From Ooceraea biroi (taxonomy: Eukaryota; Arthropoda; Insecta; Hymenoptera; Formicidae): a DNA stretch of 64,000 bases. The notes below the pieces were generated by a model. It was given only the letters and a program-made list of their open reading frames with translations. It had not been told where the DNA came from and ran no database searches. The position numbers and the translations under genes were made by a program. Shown piece by piece: positions 38,430 to 52,000 of this stretch (positions are counted from its first letter, which is position 1; the number at the start of each line of letters is the position of its first letter). The stretch is from the NCBI RefSeq assembly GCF_003672135.1, contig NC_039506.1, positions 7,688,001-7,752,000 on the forward strand, given 5' to 3'.

Positions 38430-41400
38430 TTTTTGTTTCTTTTTCTAAAAAACAGCAACGGATACTGTGTACAGCTCGCACTGTATAAGCCGATTTAACA
38501 AGGACGCGCCATTGCAATCCGCTAAAATTTCGTTTCCCGACCACCGCGCGACCAATGCATCTCGATGAATACATTCTGGATCCAGTCGAATAATAGGACG
38601 CAACCAAATGATTTAAACCCACTTAAGCGATTTTATTATAACTAGCAATACGTGTGCCATTTGCCTTTGAAAAGTGTTCATGATTAGAAGATTCTTATAC
38701 CATTGATAAAAAATATATTGCACTAATATCTACAATTTTAATTACAATACATGATTTTGAATCATATATTTAATTTAATTTTAAAAAATGTATGCAAAAA
38801 CAAATGTCTTTTTTGTAATAAAAGTTGCTATCAAGTTTATAAAATAGTTTACGAAATAAGTTTATAAAATGGAGTACTAAATAGCTTATACAAATATCTT
38901 TGTGACTATAGAAGATTTATACATTTCGGTGGCTTCAGAGTGACGCAATCGCGAATACATTAAAAACTTGATGTCGCAGCGGAAATGAGAATAATTCGAG
39001 AAGGATTTAAGTGGCATTGACAGTAATTAAATTTACATTTCCTTCGTTTCATTTTGCTGGGACGACGAACCAAAATCAGGTCGCGAAAAGTTCATTTCAC
39101 TCCCTCATCCCTCTGTTTCTCTTACTCTCTCTTTCGTATCTTTGGCATATTAGTTGCGCAGTCATTACATGGAATTGTACATAATGTACACACCGACTGA
39201 TTAGCTTTTAATTGTATCATTTTGATCGTAATATCGGCTAATGGAAGATTATGGAATTATTTTAAGAGAAAAAAAAAAAGAGAAAAACACTCATCAAATT
39301 AACCGTTGAATTAATACTTATAAAACATAAAGCTGGGACTTTTCGTAGCCCCGCACATGTTTAAAATTGCATGTTTTAATCTGCACGCTTGTTTATTATT
39401 TTCTCTCATACGAGACACGCACGGTAACATCTCTTAGTGATAAATGTCAGAATTTCTCTAACTTCTTCAGCAATCGTTTCGATGAAACAATCATGGAAAA
39501 CGGTAGATAAATACAGATTTATTGCAAGATTTATATATTTTTTATCTGAAGTTTCTAGTATTCATTTAACCGTCGTATTTCTTCGCAATTTGCATTGAAT
39601 TCGAAAAAAAATTTGCAAATCCGTAAATATACGGAACTCTCCCCCCTGCAATTGCATGATTCGCGAAATAGTTTATCTTGCATGCAAACGCGAGATACAA
39701 CCGGTATCGAATATTTCCCCGTTAAATTGACAACGCCAAGGGCAGAAACCACCGGGCAGACGAAATATTTCATTTATTCTAGCCGGTATTGAATCTCTCA
39801 GATTCTAGGATGAAAAATCGTATACGTTCATATTCGGAAAAACCCAGTTTCATGATTTCTGCATCGCGTTACTCGTTTTCACGAGGGAACTGTTACCTCG
39901 GTAAATCCAACAATTAATTCCCGATGATCATATCATGGCCTCTATTCACGATACAGATGTCACTTAATGGTTAAGACAACGTCAGAAATCGTCATTCAGA
40001 GCGAATCTGCCAGCAAACAACGAAATCTACCTAAAAATGTTTTACTTTGGGATTTGACATTTATCGCTCTCGAGAAGAACGATAATTCCCGACAGATAAA
40101 AACTAAAGCGGAAATAGTGAGCTGGTTTCTACGCGCGCGAGCGCGTATCTCTTTATCCGCGTCCGCGTTATTCTCGGGATTTGTCCAAAATTTGCGCGCG
40201 AGCGCCCGGAGTTTTGTCGGGCATCATAATTTTCCCCCGTGCTTGCTCGGACTCGTGTACCCTGCCGGTTCGCATTTCCCTCATTTTTTCCCTGCATGTT
40301 TATGAAATTTCGCTTCCGCGAGCGCCGCAAGAGCGGGCGGAGAGGAAATTGCCTTTCCCCTTTTTATTGGGCTCAAACTTTACTGCCGCCGACGGAACAG
40401 TTAAGCTGGTCGGTTTGTGCGCGCGGCAGCTCCGTATTTGCATTTGAAACGCGCCTTGTGGCGTGAGCCGCGTCCACGACAAAGCGGCGAATTGCCTATT
40501 TAGCTGCGCCCGCGATCCTCAAAAAGCCGAGTGCTTCCGGCACACGCGCAACCCGCTCGCAGAAACAGCCCTTTTCCTCGCCGCGACGAGCTGACAACCT
40601 GGGCTCTCGAACCGGTTTCTTAAATGAGAAGCGTCACATGCGACACGATGGATAGACTCCATCTGTCATCGGTTCAAAAGCTTGGAAAGATTTATGCTAA
40701 TAACATGCGTAGTTATCGTGACTGGGGAAAATGGGTCATCGAAATTAAAATGTAAAAATCCGCTTTTGATATTAATACATATTAAAGTGATATGCGATCG
40801 ATGATGCTTAAAATTGTGTTTTGTCGATGTTATAATGCGCGTTTAATCAATATTTTAATATTTCATGTAACTTGTTTTACATCACGTCACTCTGTCAAAG
40901 CTGACTAGATTATTGGCGTACGTGCGCTAAGCGAGCAAATATTTTCATTGCAAAATACATGAAAATATAGCCGTATAAAATACTCGTGAATCATCGCTGC
41001 TTATTTCGATATTTTTGCTGCCGTACAGAAGTAGAAACCTAGGAACTAAAAGCTGAAATATTTTTCCCCCTTGCAGTCCGACGTTTCGGCGAACGAAATA
41101 TTTTTCTGCAAAGTGAACACAGCAGACTATTCATCCGAGGTAAAACGGAATACGTCGAGGTAGCGAGATTTTTGTAAAAAATTTCAAATACGCGCACACG
41201 TCTATATAATTTCATATAATTTAATTTAACGTATAAGAAAGAGAAACTAATTATATCTCAGGAAATCAGCTAATCATCAAATTTTCTGAATATCTTTTTC
41301 AGTTAAGCTCCCGCAAAATTATGATGAAAATAATTTGTTGTCAGGATCGTTAAGATGGGATATGAATGGGAACAATAATAGTTCTCGTTAACTGTTGGAC

Positions 41401-42234
41401 ATCAAGCCGCACGACACGGTATCAGTCGATGGCACGACGGACCCGAGTGCACTGAACCTTTTCGGAGCGTGACAGATGAATATAAGCTTAACGCGCGCGC
41501 ACGGAATTATGCATCCGCGCCTATAATTATCCTAACTACCAGCGAAAGACGTCCGAGATCCGAGCATGTCTTGTATCTCGTACGTTTTCGCTTTATACCA
41601 GTAGCGGCGCGCCGATGTCACCGCTAATGGAACGTGAAGCGCTGCACCCTGCGACTTTTCGATCATCAAAAGCATAGAAATCGCGGGAGGAAAAGGAGAT
41701 CATTTTTCCGCGGGTTGCTCTGATTCCTTCTGAAGCAAGCGAGCTTACGAAAAGTGAAGATCGCGGCGCATTGCACTTGAAGAGAGATTGATTTTACACT
41801 TCGCGATATTTCGTCGCTAGAGAGAGTCAGAATCGCGCTGCAACGGATTTCAAACTTAATTCGCGGGGGAACGTAACGAGTCGCTCTGCTAATTTAATTG
41901 CTTTCGCGAATCACGCTGGAAGCGCGTTCTCGGATGTAAACGCGATTGAATCAGGCGGGAACTCGGGGCAAGCAGTTACATAAGTCGCGTAAGCGAGCCG
42001 CGCGATGTAAGCTTTATTACGACGACGCTGGCCGCGCGCCGTTATACATGCAATTAGCCGCGTTAACTCAACGTAGCACTAACTGATGAGACGTGCCACA
42101 AAGCCGCGAGCGCGCCACAGCTTTTCTTGCACCCGTTTATTATCCCCGCGGTGATTACACGTAACTGATTGTGAGTGCAACGGATAATAACAGTAGCACG
42201 CCTCTTCTGCGAACTGAGAGGGCTCGAGATAATA

Positions 42235-42248
42235 CGCGCGCGCGCGCG
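42235..42248. repeat. (CG)7 run
   Basis: Fourteen bases of alternating CG followed by TGTAG. This is a potential Z-DNA-forming alternation. Its persistence fits a genome without CpG depletion. Confidence 0.85.
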
Positions 42249-45200
42249 TGTAGATCGCGATATAGATTTCGCGCGCATCCCGAAATAGCGTTTTTCTTTA
42301 TCTCGTTTTTTTTATTTGTTCATTAATAATGCAGAATTCCGGTACCGAATAAAATTAAATTATAATTCCAGTTTTGTTTTTTAATTTTAAGCACGCTATA
42401 ATGCTCAGATGGGGATGAAATTTCTCGCGTGGGTACCGTGTCGACCGTGAGAAAATATTTATTTCCACATCGCACACGTGTGATAGAGAATTTTCGGCTC
42501 ACTGAGGCAGATGAACGTAACTAAATTTCCTGCTCAACTTTTGCTGCATTTTGGCGCATCTCGCTCCGCTCCGCGCGAACTGCGTTGCATCATCGTTATA
42601 TTCGATCCGCTAAATTCGCTCGTAAATTTCAATTTCCACGAAATGGCATATTAAGTCTTCGAAACGCGAATGCAAATCGCATGGAACATGTACGAGACAA
42701 AACGTTACAAGGAGAGCAAGCTGTCACTTATGTCTGGTCCCGACAAGTAATTCGGTTATCAGAAATATTCTTAGGTCTGTTGATCCCAATCTGTTTTTAT
42801 TTCGACGGGTTCAACGCAGGACTTTGTACGCGATGCATTCTATTTTCTATTTTCTTTATTTTCATTTATTTTTACAAGAAAGAGATGAAAATATATACGT
42901 TGTAAGATTTCACACGTTATTTCCTCCAAATGAGATCTCTTCGGTAGAAGTAATTGAAGGTGAAGCTGCGCGTAAGAGTGATGAAGTCAACAAAATGATC
43001 GCGTATTATAAATGCCCACTTCTTCACCTCGTACCAATTAGCTCTTGCTTTTGGTAACAAATACCAGACTAAGAAAGTTCCATTGAAGCCATCTGCGACA
43101 CTCTCTCAGCTTTATTACTTTCTCGCGAGTAATGAGAAGAAGCGAAACTTCCAGAGTTACATTAGGCTCCTCGATTATTTATTTATTCGGACGTGTAAGC
43201 AGTCGCGAGGTAAAAATGTACAATACATTAACGAAATTGCTTTCTCGCAATATCGATATCGCTCCTCATGCTCGAAAAAATAAGGTGAGGGACAAGCTGT
43301 GTTTATGGGTCGTTTTATTCTTCACTCATTTAAATCGAACGTGTTATTTTGAGCTGTCTAAGGTAGACGCTCATGGACTGTTCCATTCGTTCTCCGATTT
43401 CCATTCTTGGAGAGGAAAGTGCTGGAACGTCCAGCCCGTAGAGAAGCGAGAACAGGTTTGCCTTGATGCCTCGGGTTTGGCCCACATTAGAAACTCGAAA
43501 CGGAGCGACGGGGAACACCCGCGACGCGTTATTTAAATAGCAGCACGTGCCGTGTGTCCTGTCGCTTAAGTAGCCGAGCACTTGAGTGCATCTGTCTTCG
43601 GGAATTCTCCTTTTTGCATTTTTCCCGTCACCGAACGTAATCAAAAATAACCGGACCGAGAATCATCTGGTTTCTCTCTTTCGCTTTTTCTCTCATTTCT
43701 CCCATTACAATTCACACGCGCGCGTAATCGTGCACGGCCGTTCCGCGCCATTGACATTTACTTTTATTTGCTCGGGCATTGCATCGTAATTTAATCATAA
43801 AATTCCGACATTCGTGAAATAATGCATGGCACTGATAAATGTTTCATGTCGCTCACAGACTCTTGACGATTTAATATTCATTCGCCTTAACATTTATTCC
43901 GTTTCATTCATTAATGATAAATTATTATTACATATATGTTATATATAAGTACGCATATACACACATCTGCACATACTGTAATTGTTTTCACCAAGTTGGC
44001 ATATATACTTGATAACGCGTGAGAACTACGTGTAGATATCGTGCTACGAGCGCGGCACAAGTGGTGCAATAAGAACCGTTATCTGAAGATATTGAGGTGG
44101 TAAAAGCAGCAAGAAACGAGTTAATGAGATGCTACTCGGTATCTCGAATATTGGGCGTTAACGAAACTAACAATGAGTGTCGTCCGTTCATGGAGATTCC
44201 CCGATTTCATCCCACTTTCTCACGATTACAAAATCCTTAATCCGTCTGGGATTCGTTCTTCCTCATGAAATTCCCTCGGAATGTCGACTTAACGTTTCAT
44301 TCATCTTGCTTCCAGTAAAATTTGATCTCTTCTAACGCATTCCTCCCCGACAGCTCCCGAGCCCGCATCGTAAGCACGCGAGATTATTTTCAATAATTGA
44401 AAACACACAAAAATTTCTTGCTGGCAAGATCTTTTGTGATTTTTCGCCAAAATGCGATTTCACATTTTGTATCGCATTATTCAATTAAGTTTGATAGCGA
44501 TAGTCCAGCTAGCTAAGCAGCGTACACACTAATAATTGGAGCACATCGGAAATCGTCTTCGCGGATCGTCATCACTCGGAGCGAAAATCGATAGCACTCT
44601 ACGTGACTCGAGTCGCGGCAATTACAACGGCGATTCCGCATCGCGGACGCGCGTCTAGAATAGGAGTGCTTATGAGAGAGGCGGCGAGAAAAGGGAGAGA
44701 AAGGGAAGTGGGATTGGATTATTTTACCTCCGTACGTCGCGAGACAAATTGCTCCGACGCGATGCAACGAGCCGGCCCGGAATTGCAATTTCATAAATTC
44801 GAGTGGCGGCCGCTGCTTCCGGTAATGTGCAGCTACTGCATCATTCCGTAGTCTCCTTACGTCGTTCCATCTACCCTCCGTCGTCTCAATCCCTCTTGTC
44901 GCTTCCGTTTCCCACGTTCTTTCTTGCGCTATCTCTTTCCCTTACTCTCCATTTCATCCTTCCCGCCCATCCGTCTTACTTCCGCCGTCCGACAGAAAAC
45001 AAAGCTGATAATTATTATGTCGCGTCTATTCATTTGTATGTTGACAGGTCGGAAAGACCTGTTCGGGTGGGTTAGTTTCAAGTTATTTTATCTCCGTGTC
45101 ACTTTTATGTTTTGACGGGAACCATCATCATCGCTGGCAAAAGTCGTTCCTTCTCTAGATCTTCGTGCTCGACATGTTTTCCCTCGTGCGCGCGCTGAGG

Positions 45201-48200
45201 CAGGTTGGTACGAGGAAACACTCAGGCGGAATTAAATCTCTCCCTTTTCACAAGTGCATTTTCGTGCGCGCAATGCGAGAATTATGAAAGTCTCGCCGGG
45301 AGCGTTCGCGTTTTGTTTGACTTTTTCGGCGACAGGTAGCGTCTCGTTCTCAAAAAATGTCCCGTTCAATAGCGGGGGCAAACTTAATAAAATTACAAAT
45401 GTAGTATAGCGCCTGGTCATAGAAATTCCATCTCACCTTCTCTCGGTTTCGTCTAACTCGTTCTACGTCGGAAAATTCTCGTCGGTACTTAAATTTCTCC
45501 GTCGTCCTTTTCCTTCCTCCGACATCTGCATGCCTCTGGAGAGTGAGGAAAAAAGGGTCACTCGATGACCGGCGCGACCTCGCCTTCCGTCTCTTTTCTC
45601 CCTCGCCATTTACTTTTCTACGATAAATTCATTCTGCGACGTCCGTTGCGACTGACAGCCTTCATCTTGCATATTATATTTCTCATACACATGTAAGTAT
45701 TATATAAGTCAGACGCGACTATGTTATGTAGCGCACTTGTTCTATTGCAGATGACGGTTCGTGTGAAGAGGTTGCGAGGAAACCTTTGAAAAAGACAAAC
45801 ACGAAATTGTCTTTAAGAATACAAAATAATATCTTTATATACAATCATACAACAAATACACGATAACGAATGCAATAATAAGTACGTAATAAATGATGAA
45901 TAATTATTTAGAGAAATAACGTAATTGTGAATATTCAACAAGTTGGTCAATTTCTTTTTGTAACGAAGACATTAACAAAATTATTTATCTGAAATGTACA
46001 TAAATTTATTTGTACATTATATTTGTTGGCTGTACCGAAAAATATCGGAAAAGTTCATAAATATCTCGTAAGCTAGGGCTATCCGGTCTCACCGGCGTCG
46101 GGAAGGAACAAGATGCAGCGTCGGAAAATCCACGGGGAAATAAGCCGAATCGTATCAGTGGATTGCAAATTGTTATTCCACTCTCGCGCGTATAAATTTA
46201 GTTCATCTGCCGCATAAAAAGAAGATATTTATCGATCGTCGATCCTGGTATTAATTTCATGCGAATAACTCAAGAAAAATCAAGCAGCGAGATCGGAAAT
46301 TCATTTCTCAGATGGGAAAGAATGAAATTATGTCATTATCAAAACAGTGACTTCATTCGTCTTCATCTATAATTATTATCAGAAATGATATGTCTTGTTC
46401 CTCCGTCCCATTATATCGTATTGTTAGAAATGTCAGAAAGCTAATACCTTCATACATTATCCACAACACTTGTTTTTGCACGGTAGACATTCAAGAACAT
46501 TTTTAATTTCCGTGAAACGACTCGCCTTTGTCGTACCACTTTCCTAGCAAAGGCGCGCTTTTCTCTTCATTACCCCCTTGTTTCACGTCCGGTGCACCAC
46601 GATGTGCCGCGCGACAATCGTTAATTAAATGTGTCCCTCGCAGGTTGCAGTGTCGTTCCTCAAGCAGAAAGGAGATAGGAAAATCAACGGAATTTATTGA
46701 TAATAATATCGATATTTCCGATCAACTCGCCTCTCCTTCTCTGGTGCCATCCTGCTCGACTCGACGAGGGGAAGATGCGATCTCTCAAACGAGGGATCCC
46801 ATATGCTAGACCGCCCTGCGGATATCCGGCTAACTTAGTTGAATAGTATATAGCGTGTCTGATACGGTAACGCCGACGCTTAAGTGCATATAGCCACCTA
46901 CACTATAGCGAACGTGCCACGGCTGGCAGCTGTTTATACTGGACATCCCCTTGAGTCAGCTACCTTTTCCCCATAAACGTGTTAACCAGTTTCAACCGCG
47001 TTTCATCTGAAGAATGTGATATATTAGTTTCATCATCGAAGTTAGTTTTTAACGTTTATCTTGCCTTAAAGAAGCTTAAAGAGAGTGAGCGGAAGTTGAA
47101 AGTCATCCTTCCAGCTTTATGGAGATACTCGGCTGCAATAAGGAGCCTTTTGCCGGCTGCGACGATTTTTTTTTAGTCGCTTTACCTTGGTTCTGTTTTT
47201 AAAGTTCGTTTTTCCGTTAGCGCTCGAGCATAGAAGCCCGGACTGAATCAAGGGGAAAGGAGGAATTCGCTGCGAAATACGGAGAGATCGCGAACTTCGT
47301 ATACTTTTGATAAGAAAGCAAAATACGCACGTAAAGCGAGTCCCGCGCGAAGTCGAGTCTCGCGCAAAGTCGACTAATGCAGTTCCTACGAGAAATGTGA
47401 TTTGCAGCGAGCGAGGAAATGTCCGGAGGTTTTAATTAACGAACAACAAAGGACTCGGGGAAAATGAAGTCTCCCGATGGAACTTCGCTGCGAAGTTTGG
47501 CTTCGTATGAATGCTGCGCTAAGGGAAAAAAAATATTCTGATATAAAGGCTGTCTCGAACATACAAAACGTGTCGCGAAGATATTTTCGAGTGAAGACTG
47601 GCACCACGTCACGTATCCGCAAGGAGTGAAGCATTCCTGCTGCATTTCTGCAGGAAAAAAGCTTTTCCTCCCGCGGTTGGGATAAATTTTGGAGCGAGTG
47701 GATGCGTCTATGGACCTTGTGCATTTGACTGGATGTTACGCACACAGTTACATCTGGCTCGCTATTCCAATTTGCAGATAACGCAATCTCATTAATGCAT
47801 TGATGACGACAAAACGACACTGGGATTGGATAAGGACATTATGGAATTTTATTATATTTGTAAGAGAGAGAGAAGGATCATAATTAAAGCCAGGATGAAA
47901 TACTTTATAATAATTTACATAAATTATGTACCAATATAAATTGCCATATCGCCGAATCAACTTTGCAATGACAACCGTGTTAATTGAATCTACTTTAATT
48001 ATCCATAAAGCAAATTGAACGTTCATCTGTGTACTTTTTAATGCTGATGCTGCTGGCATTTTACTAGAAACGTTCATTAAATCGACGAAGAGATATATAT
48101 TTTTATCAGTTACCTGCGCTAAATTATTAAGATGGAATTCTTGAATTCGCGCATATGAGAGAGTCGTGGTTCGATCTTGTACCTGATATGCATCGTAAAT

Positions 48201-48972
48201 TTGCGCGGCATACGAAATACATGTGCATAAGCCGAGGACGAGCAGCAACCATCAGTGCGCGGCGAGAAAGAGGGAGGCAGGATGGGAGTACTAGCGGTGA
48301 AAAATCGTAGATGCATCGAGTGATGCATATTTCATGTGCTACTTCGCGATGAAATGAAAATCTCTCTCTTTCTTCCTCGTTGACACCTCCGGACCAGTGG
48401 CGGAGACGAGTACGTGGGGTGGGAAAGGGCGACGCGAGAGGGAGAGTGAAGTTTCGCGTTTAATTAGCAGAGAGGAGCAAACCCGAGACCTGCCATGTGA
48501 TTTCAGCAGAATTCTTAAATTACTTGGATTAAGTTTGCGCTGAGACATTATCGAATGAGTAAATTCCGGCGAAATAAGCAACTTTGCGAAGAAAAATAGT
48601 AAAAGAAACGCGGTTACGCGAAAAGTTAAGTGCAGACTCGCGAGCCTGATTTCACTTATCCTTTAGGCTCACTTGCAAAACTTATTTGTAATTCGTGGGC
48701 ACAAAATTGAACATTGACGTCGGAGTAATGCGAGTAACAAATAATGTTTTTCATCATTCTTTTTCCGAAAAAGCAAAGAAATATGCAAAATCTGACGCGT
48801 CTACTGCTACAAAGGCAATAATGCTGCGATTGGATTCGCTATTTATGATTTGGTACTCGTCAACGGGAGGTTCAATCAATTTAATTTATAGTTCATTTAA
48901 TTAGTTTAATAACCAGTATAGCCGTTAAAAATATTCAATTCATGTGTTAGAAGGTGCAAATTGCCAATAATG

Positions 48973-49015
48973 GCAAATGAGCATGATTTGCCAAGAATTA
49001 TCAGCTCATTTGCAT
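48973..49015. repeat. 10-bp inverted repeat with octamer motif
   Basis: GCAAATGAGC (48973-48982) and its exact complement GCTCATTTGC (49004-49013) enclose a 21-base spacer. The right arm continues into ATTTGCAT (49008-49015), the POU octamer consensus. This could be a regulatory site or a chance hairpin. Confidence 0.4.
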
Positions 49016-52000
49016 TCTCGTTAGACTACATGGGGATTTCCCAATTGAACGATGTTGCTGTTGCTTCCTGTTGCTGGCGACCCTCAAAATAAACCAATAT
49101 ACCTTTTCCTGTCCGTTTCCCAACGGTCAATAGTGGCAGGTGTTTTCGTTTCTTGCTTACGCCAGCACATTTCACTGTTCTCTCGTTCCTTAATTCTCAC
49201 CGTTTGCGACAGCGTATTGACTTCCGCCAGTGAAAATTACTCATTACATCAACTGTCGGCCTGCACGTGAACCTTTAATAAAACAGTCTCGTAATGTAAT
49301 TTATTACGTCGATCACGTCTCACACGCCAATGTATCCACCGATCGTTAACCACTCGACTCGGAAGTTAGTCGGGATGTTATAAAATTAACCAAAAAATAG
49401 AGTATTGTTATCTGTGCTCTCTCGAGAAACTTAATTCACTAAATTTAAAAAATTTTTTATAATTCAGAAAACATTTCAATTCAAAATTTATATATAAGAC
49501 ACGTAATGTGTAATGTAAAAAATTGAAACAAAATGTTATCAGTGCTGCGAAAATATCCTCTTTCCCGATACGAGGCAAAAATTGAGCCATTAGGAGATTT
49601 TCCGAGGACTTGACGGTTTAGGCGACTTCAAGCACTTTTAAACGGGCAAGTTACCGTGAAGCAACTCGCCGTTAACAATACCTCGTAACCCGTAACGCCG
49701 TAAGACCATTTAATGACGGGTCCGTAATCCCAATTTCGTGCGAAAAGATCCGCTCGTTCAATTACGGACGCGCGTGATGACGCGAGCGGACACAGCATGT
49801 CGCGAACAGACCACACGGCCAAGCATTCCATGCCCGACAAATCGTTCGGCTAATGACCTGATCGTTCATTTAATTGTTACGGGCTGGTGTGCGCCGGTAT
49901 TGTACCGCGATTGTACGCGAGATTGTTTCACGCTACGCTCGCAATCCGCCGCGAAACACAGGAGAAACATAATATCTAGGAACGTGATGGCGAACAACCG
50001 ACACGATGGTCCGCGGTTAGAATTTACAGCGGCGTTTGTGACTCTCTGGCCGAATAATCCGGAAACCATTGTAGCAGACAGTCGTGTAGTACACGATGTA
50101 GTTGGATAAACTAAAACCGAAACTGTCCACCGATATCTAACTCAACTGTAATATTGATCGCGCCAATTAATAATTCGCGCCCGGAAACCTGTTTCTTCGG
50201 GCGTTGCCGAACAATTTCGCCAGGATTAATTAGTTTCAACGACAAACCGGTCAGGTGAGCTTCGCCGATCGAACCGAAGGATTCGAAGAAACGTACATTA
50301 CTGAGGAAGAGCATGGATTAAAAGCAACATGGGGAATGAGATATTTGTTCGAGGTGCCTGAGGGAGTTGTACAACCGAGAGGAAGCATTAACGATGGCAT
50401 TACCTGCAGCGGTATCGATCTCATCTCCGGAAACTCGCCCGCGCGTCGAAGAGTGCCGGCGAGCTGGTGGTTTAACGGCACTGCGACAGAGTATACAGAG
50501 TATACATTTTACAGGAGAGAGCTGTGTTTAAACGCCGGTACTAAAGGCGAAACTACTCTCTGGTGCGGAGAAGTGACCGGCGGTTCTCGCTTCTCGCTTC
50601 ACCCGCTCGTTTCCATTCGCGGCGGAAATTTATCGCCGCGATTCTTCGACGGCTCGCGACCGTGAAAAAGGCGTGAATGCGATCGTTGTCGAAGCGCGTC
50701 CGCTTCGCCGATGGGAGCGAGAGGAGGCGCAAACCTCTGGAAACGCAACAAGTCTGCGGGATGTATTCTTCCTCCTTCCTCTTCTTCTTCTACTTGTTCT
50801 CGTTATCCTTTTGTGCCGCTGGAACTTGGCCAACGAACGACGACCCTCTCGACGGCCGCTCTCTCGTTTCGCCCTCTCTCGTTTTCCTCACTTCCTTGGT
50901 GTATTTCTGCCTCGCAGGCTTCCTCGATAACGCTCGATCATCAGCTCGGCGCTCGCGATCGCGCATGGTAATTGATTGCTTGGCTCGCGAGTTCTACAGG
51001 CTGCTTCACACGGCAGAATCCTTCTGCCAATGGAAGATAAAGCACGTTCGATCTTTCTACGTTGAAGCAAGACGTCAATAAGGAGTTAATCAATATCTGT
51101 ATAATTATCTGTTTTCAATACTGTCGATATTTTATGCGCAAAGTTGCTTAAAAAATGAGAAAGCAGTGTTAAATTTTTTGTGAAGCGAAACGGCACGTCT
51201 GAGGGACGAGTTCCGTTCCTCTAATAGCTTACGGATTACTTTCGGCCATTGGACATTAACGCTAGGCCGCAATTAGAAATCTCCACGTTTGACAGCGCGT
51301 CATCAAGTGGTACGGCTTACCGGAAAGCCGCTTATGTGCATACGGCGGCTTTGAACAAGCGTTTAACGCTGGTCTCGGTCTGCATCGGGATTGCAGATCT
51401 GAGAGGGCTCCGTTTGTGCTTCCGGCGCCGCGGTACGCCGCAACGATCAGCCGTCTGAATTCGCGAAACGAATTCCACCTCGGCGGTCGCCTCGTCGTTT
51501 TCTTCGCGATGCAATCTGCATTTCTGATATAACCGGCTCGCGAAATCTCGCTCTTCCGCTGTCTGTATCAAATGCTGTCTATTTCCATGCGAGATGTTAC
51601 AACGCGACAGATGTTACTCGCGGAAGATTGCTTCGTTCGATTTACCGCGTTATCATCAGGATAGAACTGTCACGCTATTTCTGATCAATTTTTCATGTTA
51701 TTGAAGATCCCAACCCCTTAATCCCAATCTTTCCAAATCTGAAAAGAAATCGGCCTTTTTCTGTATCTTTCACTGAAATATATTATTTTTTAGGAAATAA
51801 TGATGATCTGAACATTTATGCGATGCAAGTGAACTGATTTGATACACGCATATTAATATAATGGATTAATGGACGGACGATGTCAGTCATTAATGTTTAA
51901 TGCGGATTTCACCTGCGCACTCACACATGATACGCAATTAAATCCCGCTCGATATTTGCGCCACTCTAGCAATACGCTCATTGTCTAAACAGTCGATATT

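Noticed and set aside
38025..38498. A 157-codon + strand frame with a hydrophobic Leu-Ser run.
   Set aside because: It begins at TTG, and the hydrophobic part is the translation of a (TC)n microsatellite.
42083..42118. CTGATGAG, resembling a hammerhead ribozyme core.
   Set aside because: No matching CGAAA segment or flanking stems were found at the required spacing.
44875..44998. A long pyrimidine tract ending in CGACAG, resembling a splice acceptor.
   Set aside because: The following sequence has no open frame in a phase that would join kazrin exons, and no donor could be paired with it.
47748..48248. A 166-codon minus-strand frame that seems to start with a signal peptide.
   Set aside because: The apparent start is TTG, with a TGA just upstream and no in-frame ATG before the hydrophobic part. 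The DNA is AT-rich and the sequence resembles no family I know.
50673..50930. A possible transmembrane protein with a long Leu-rich segment.
   Set aside because: The Leu run comes from a CTT/CTC-rich pyrimidine tract. The start is GTG, and other frames are also open.
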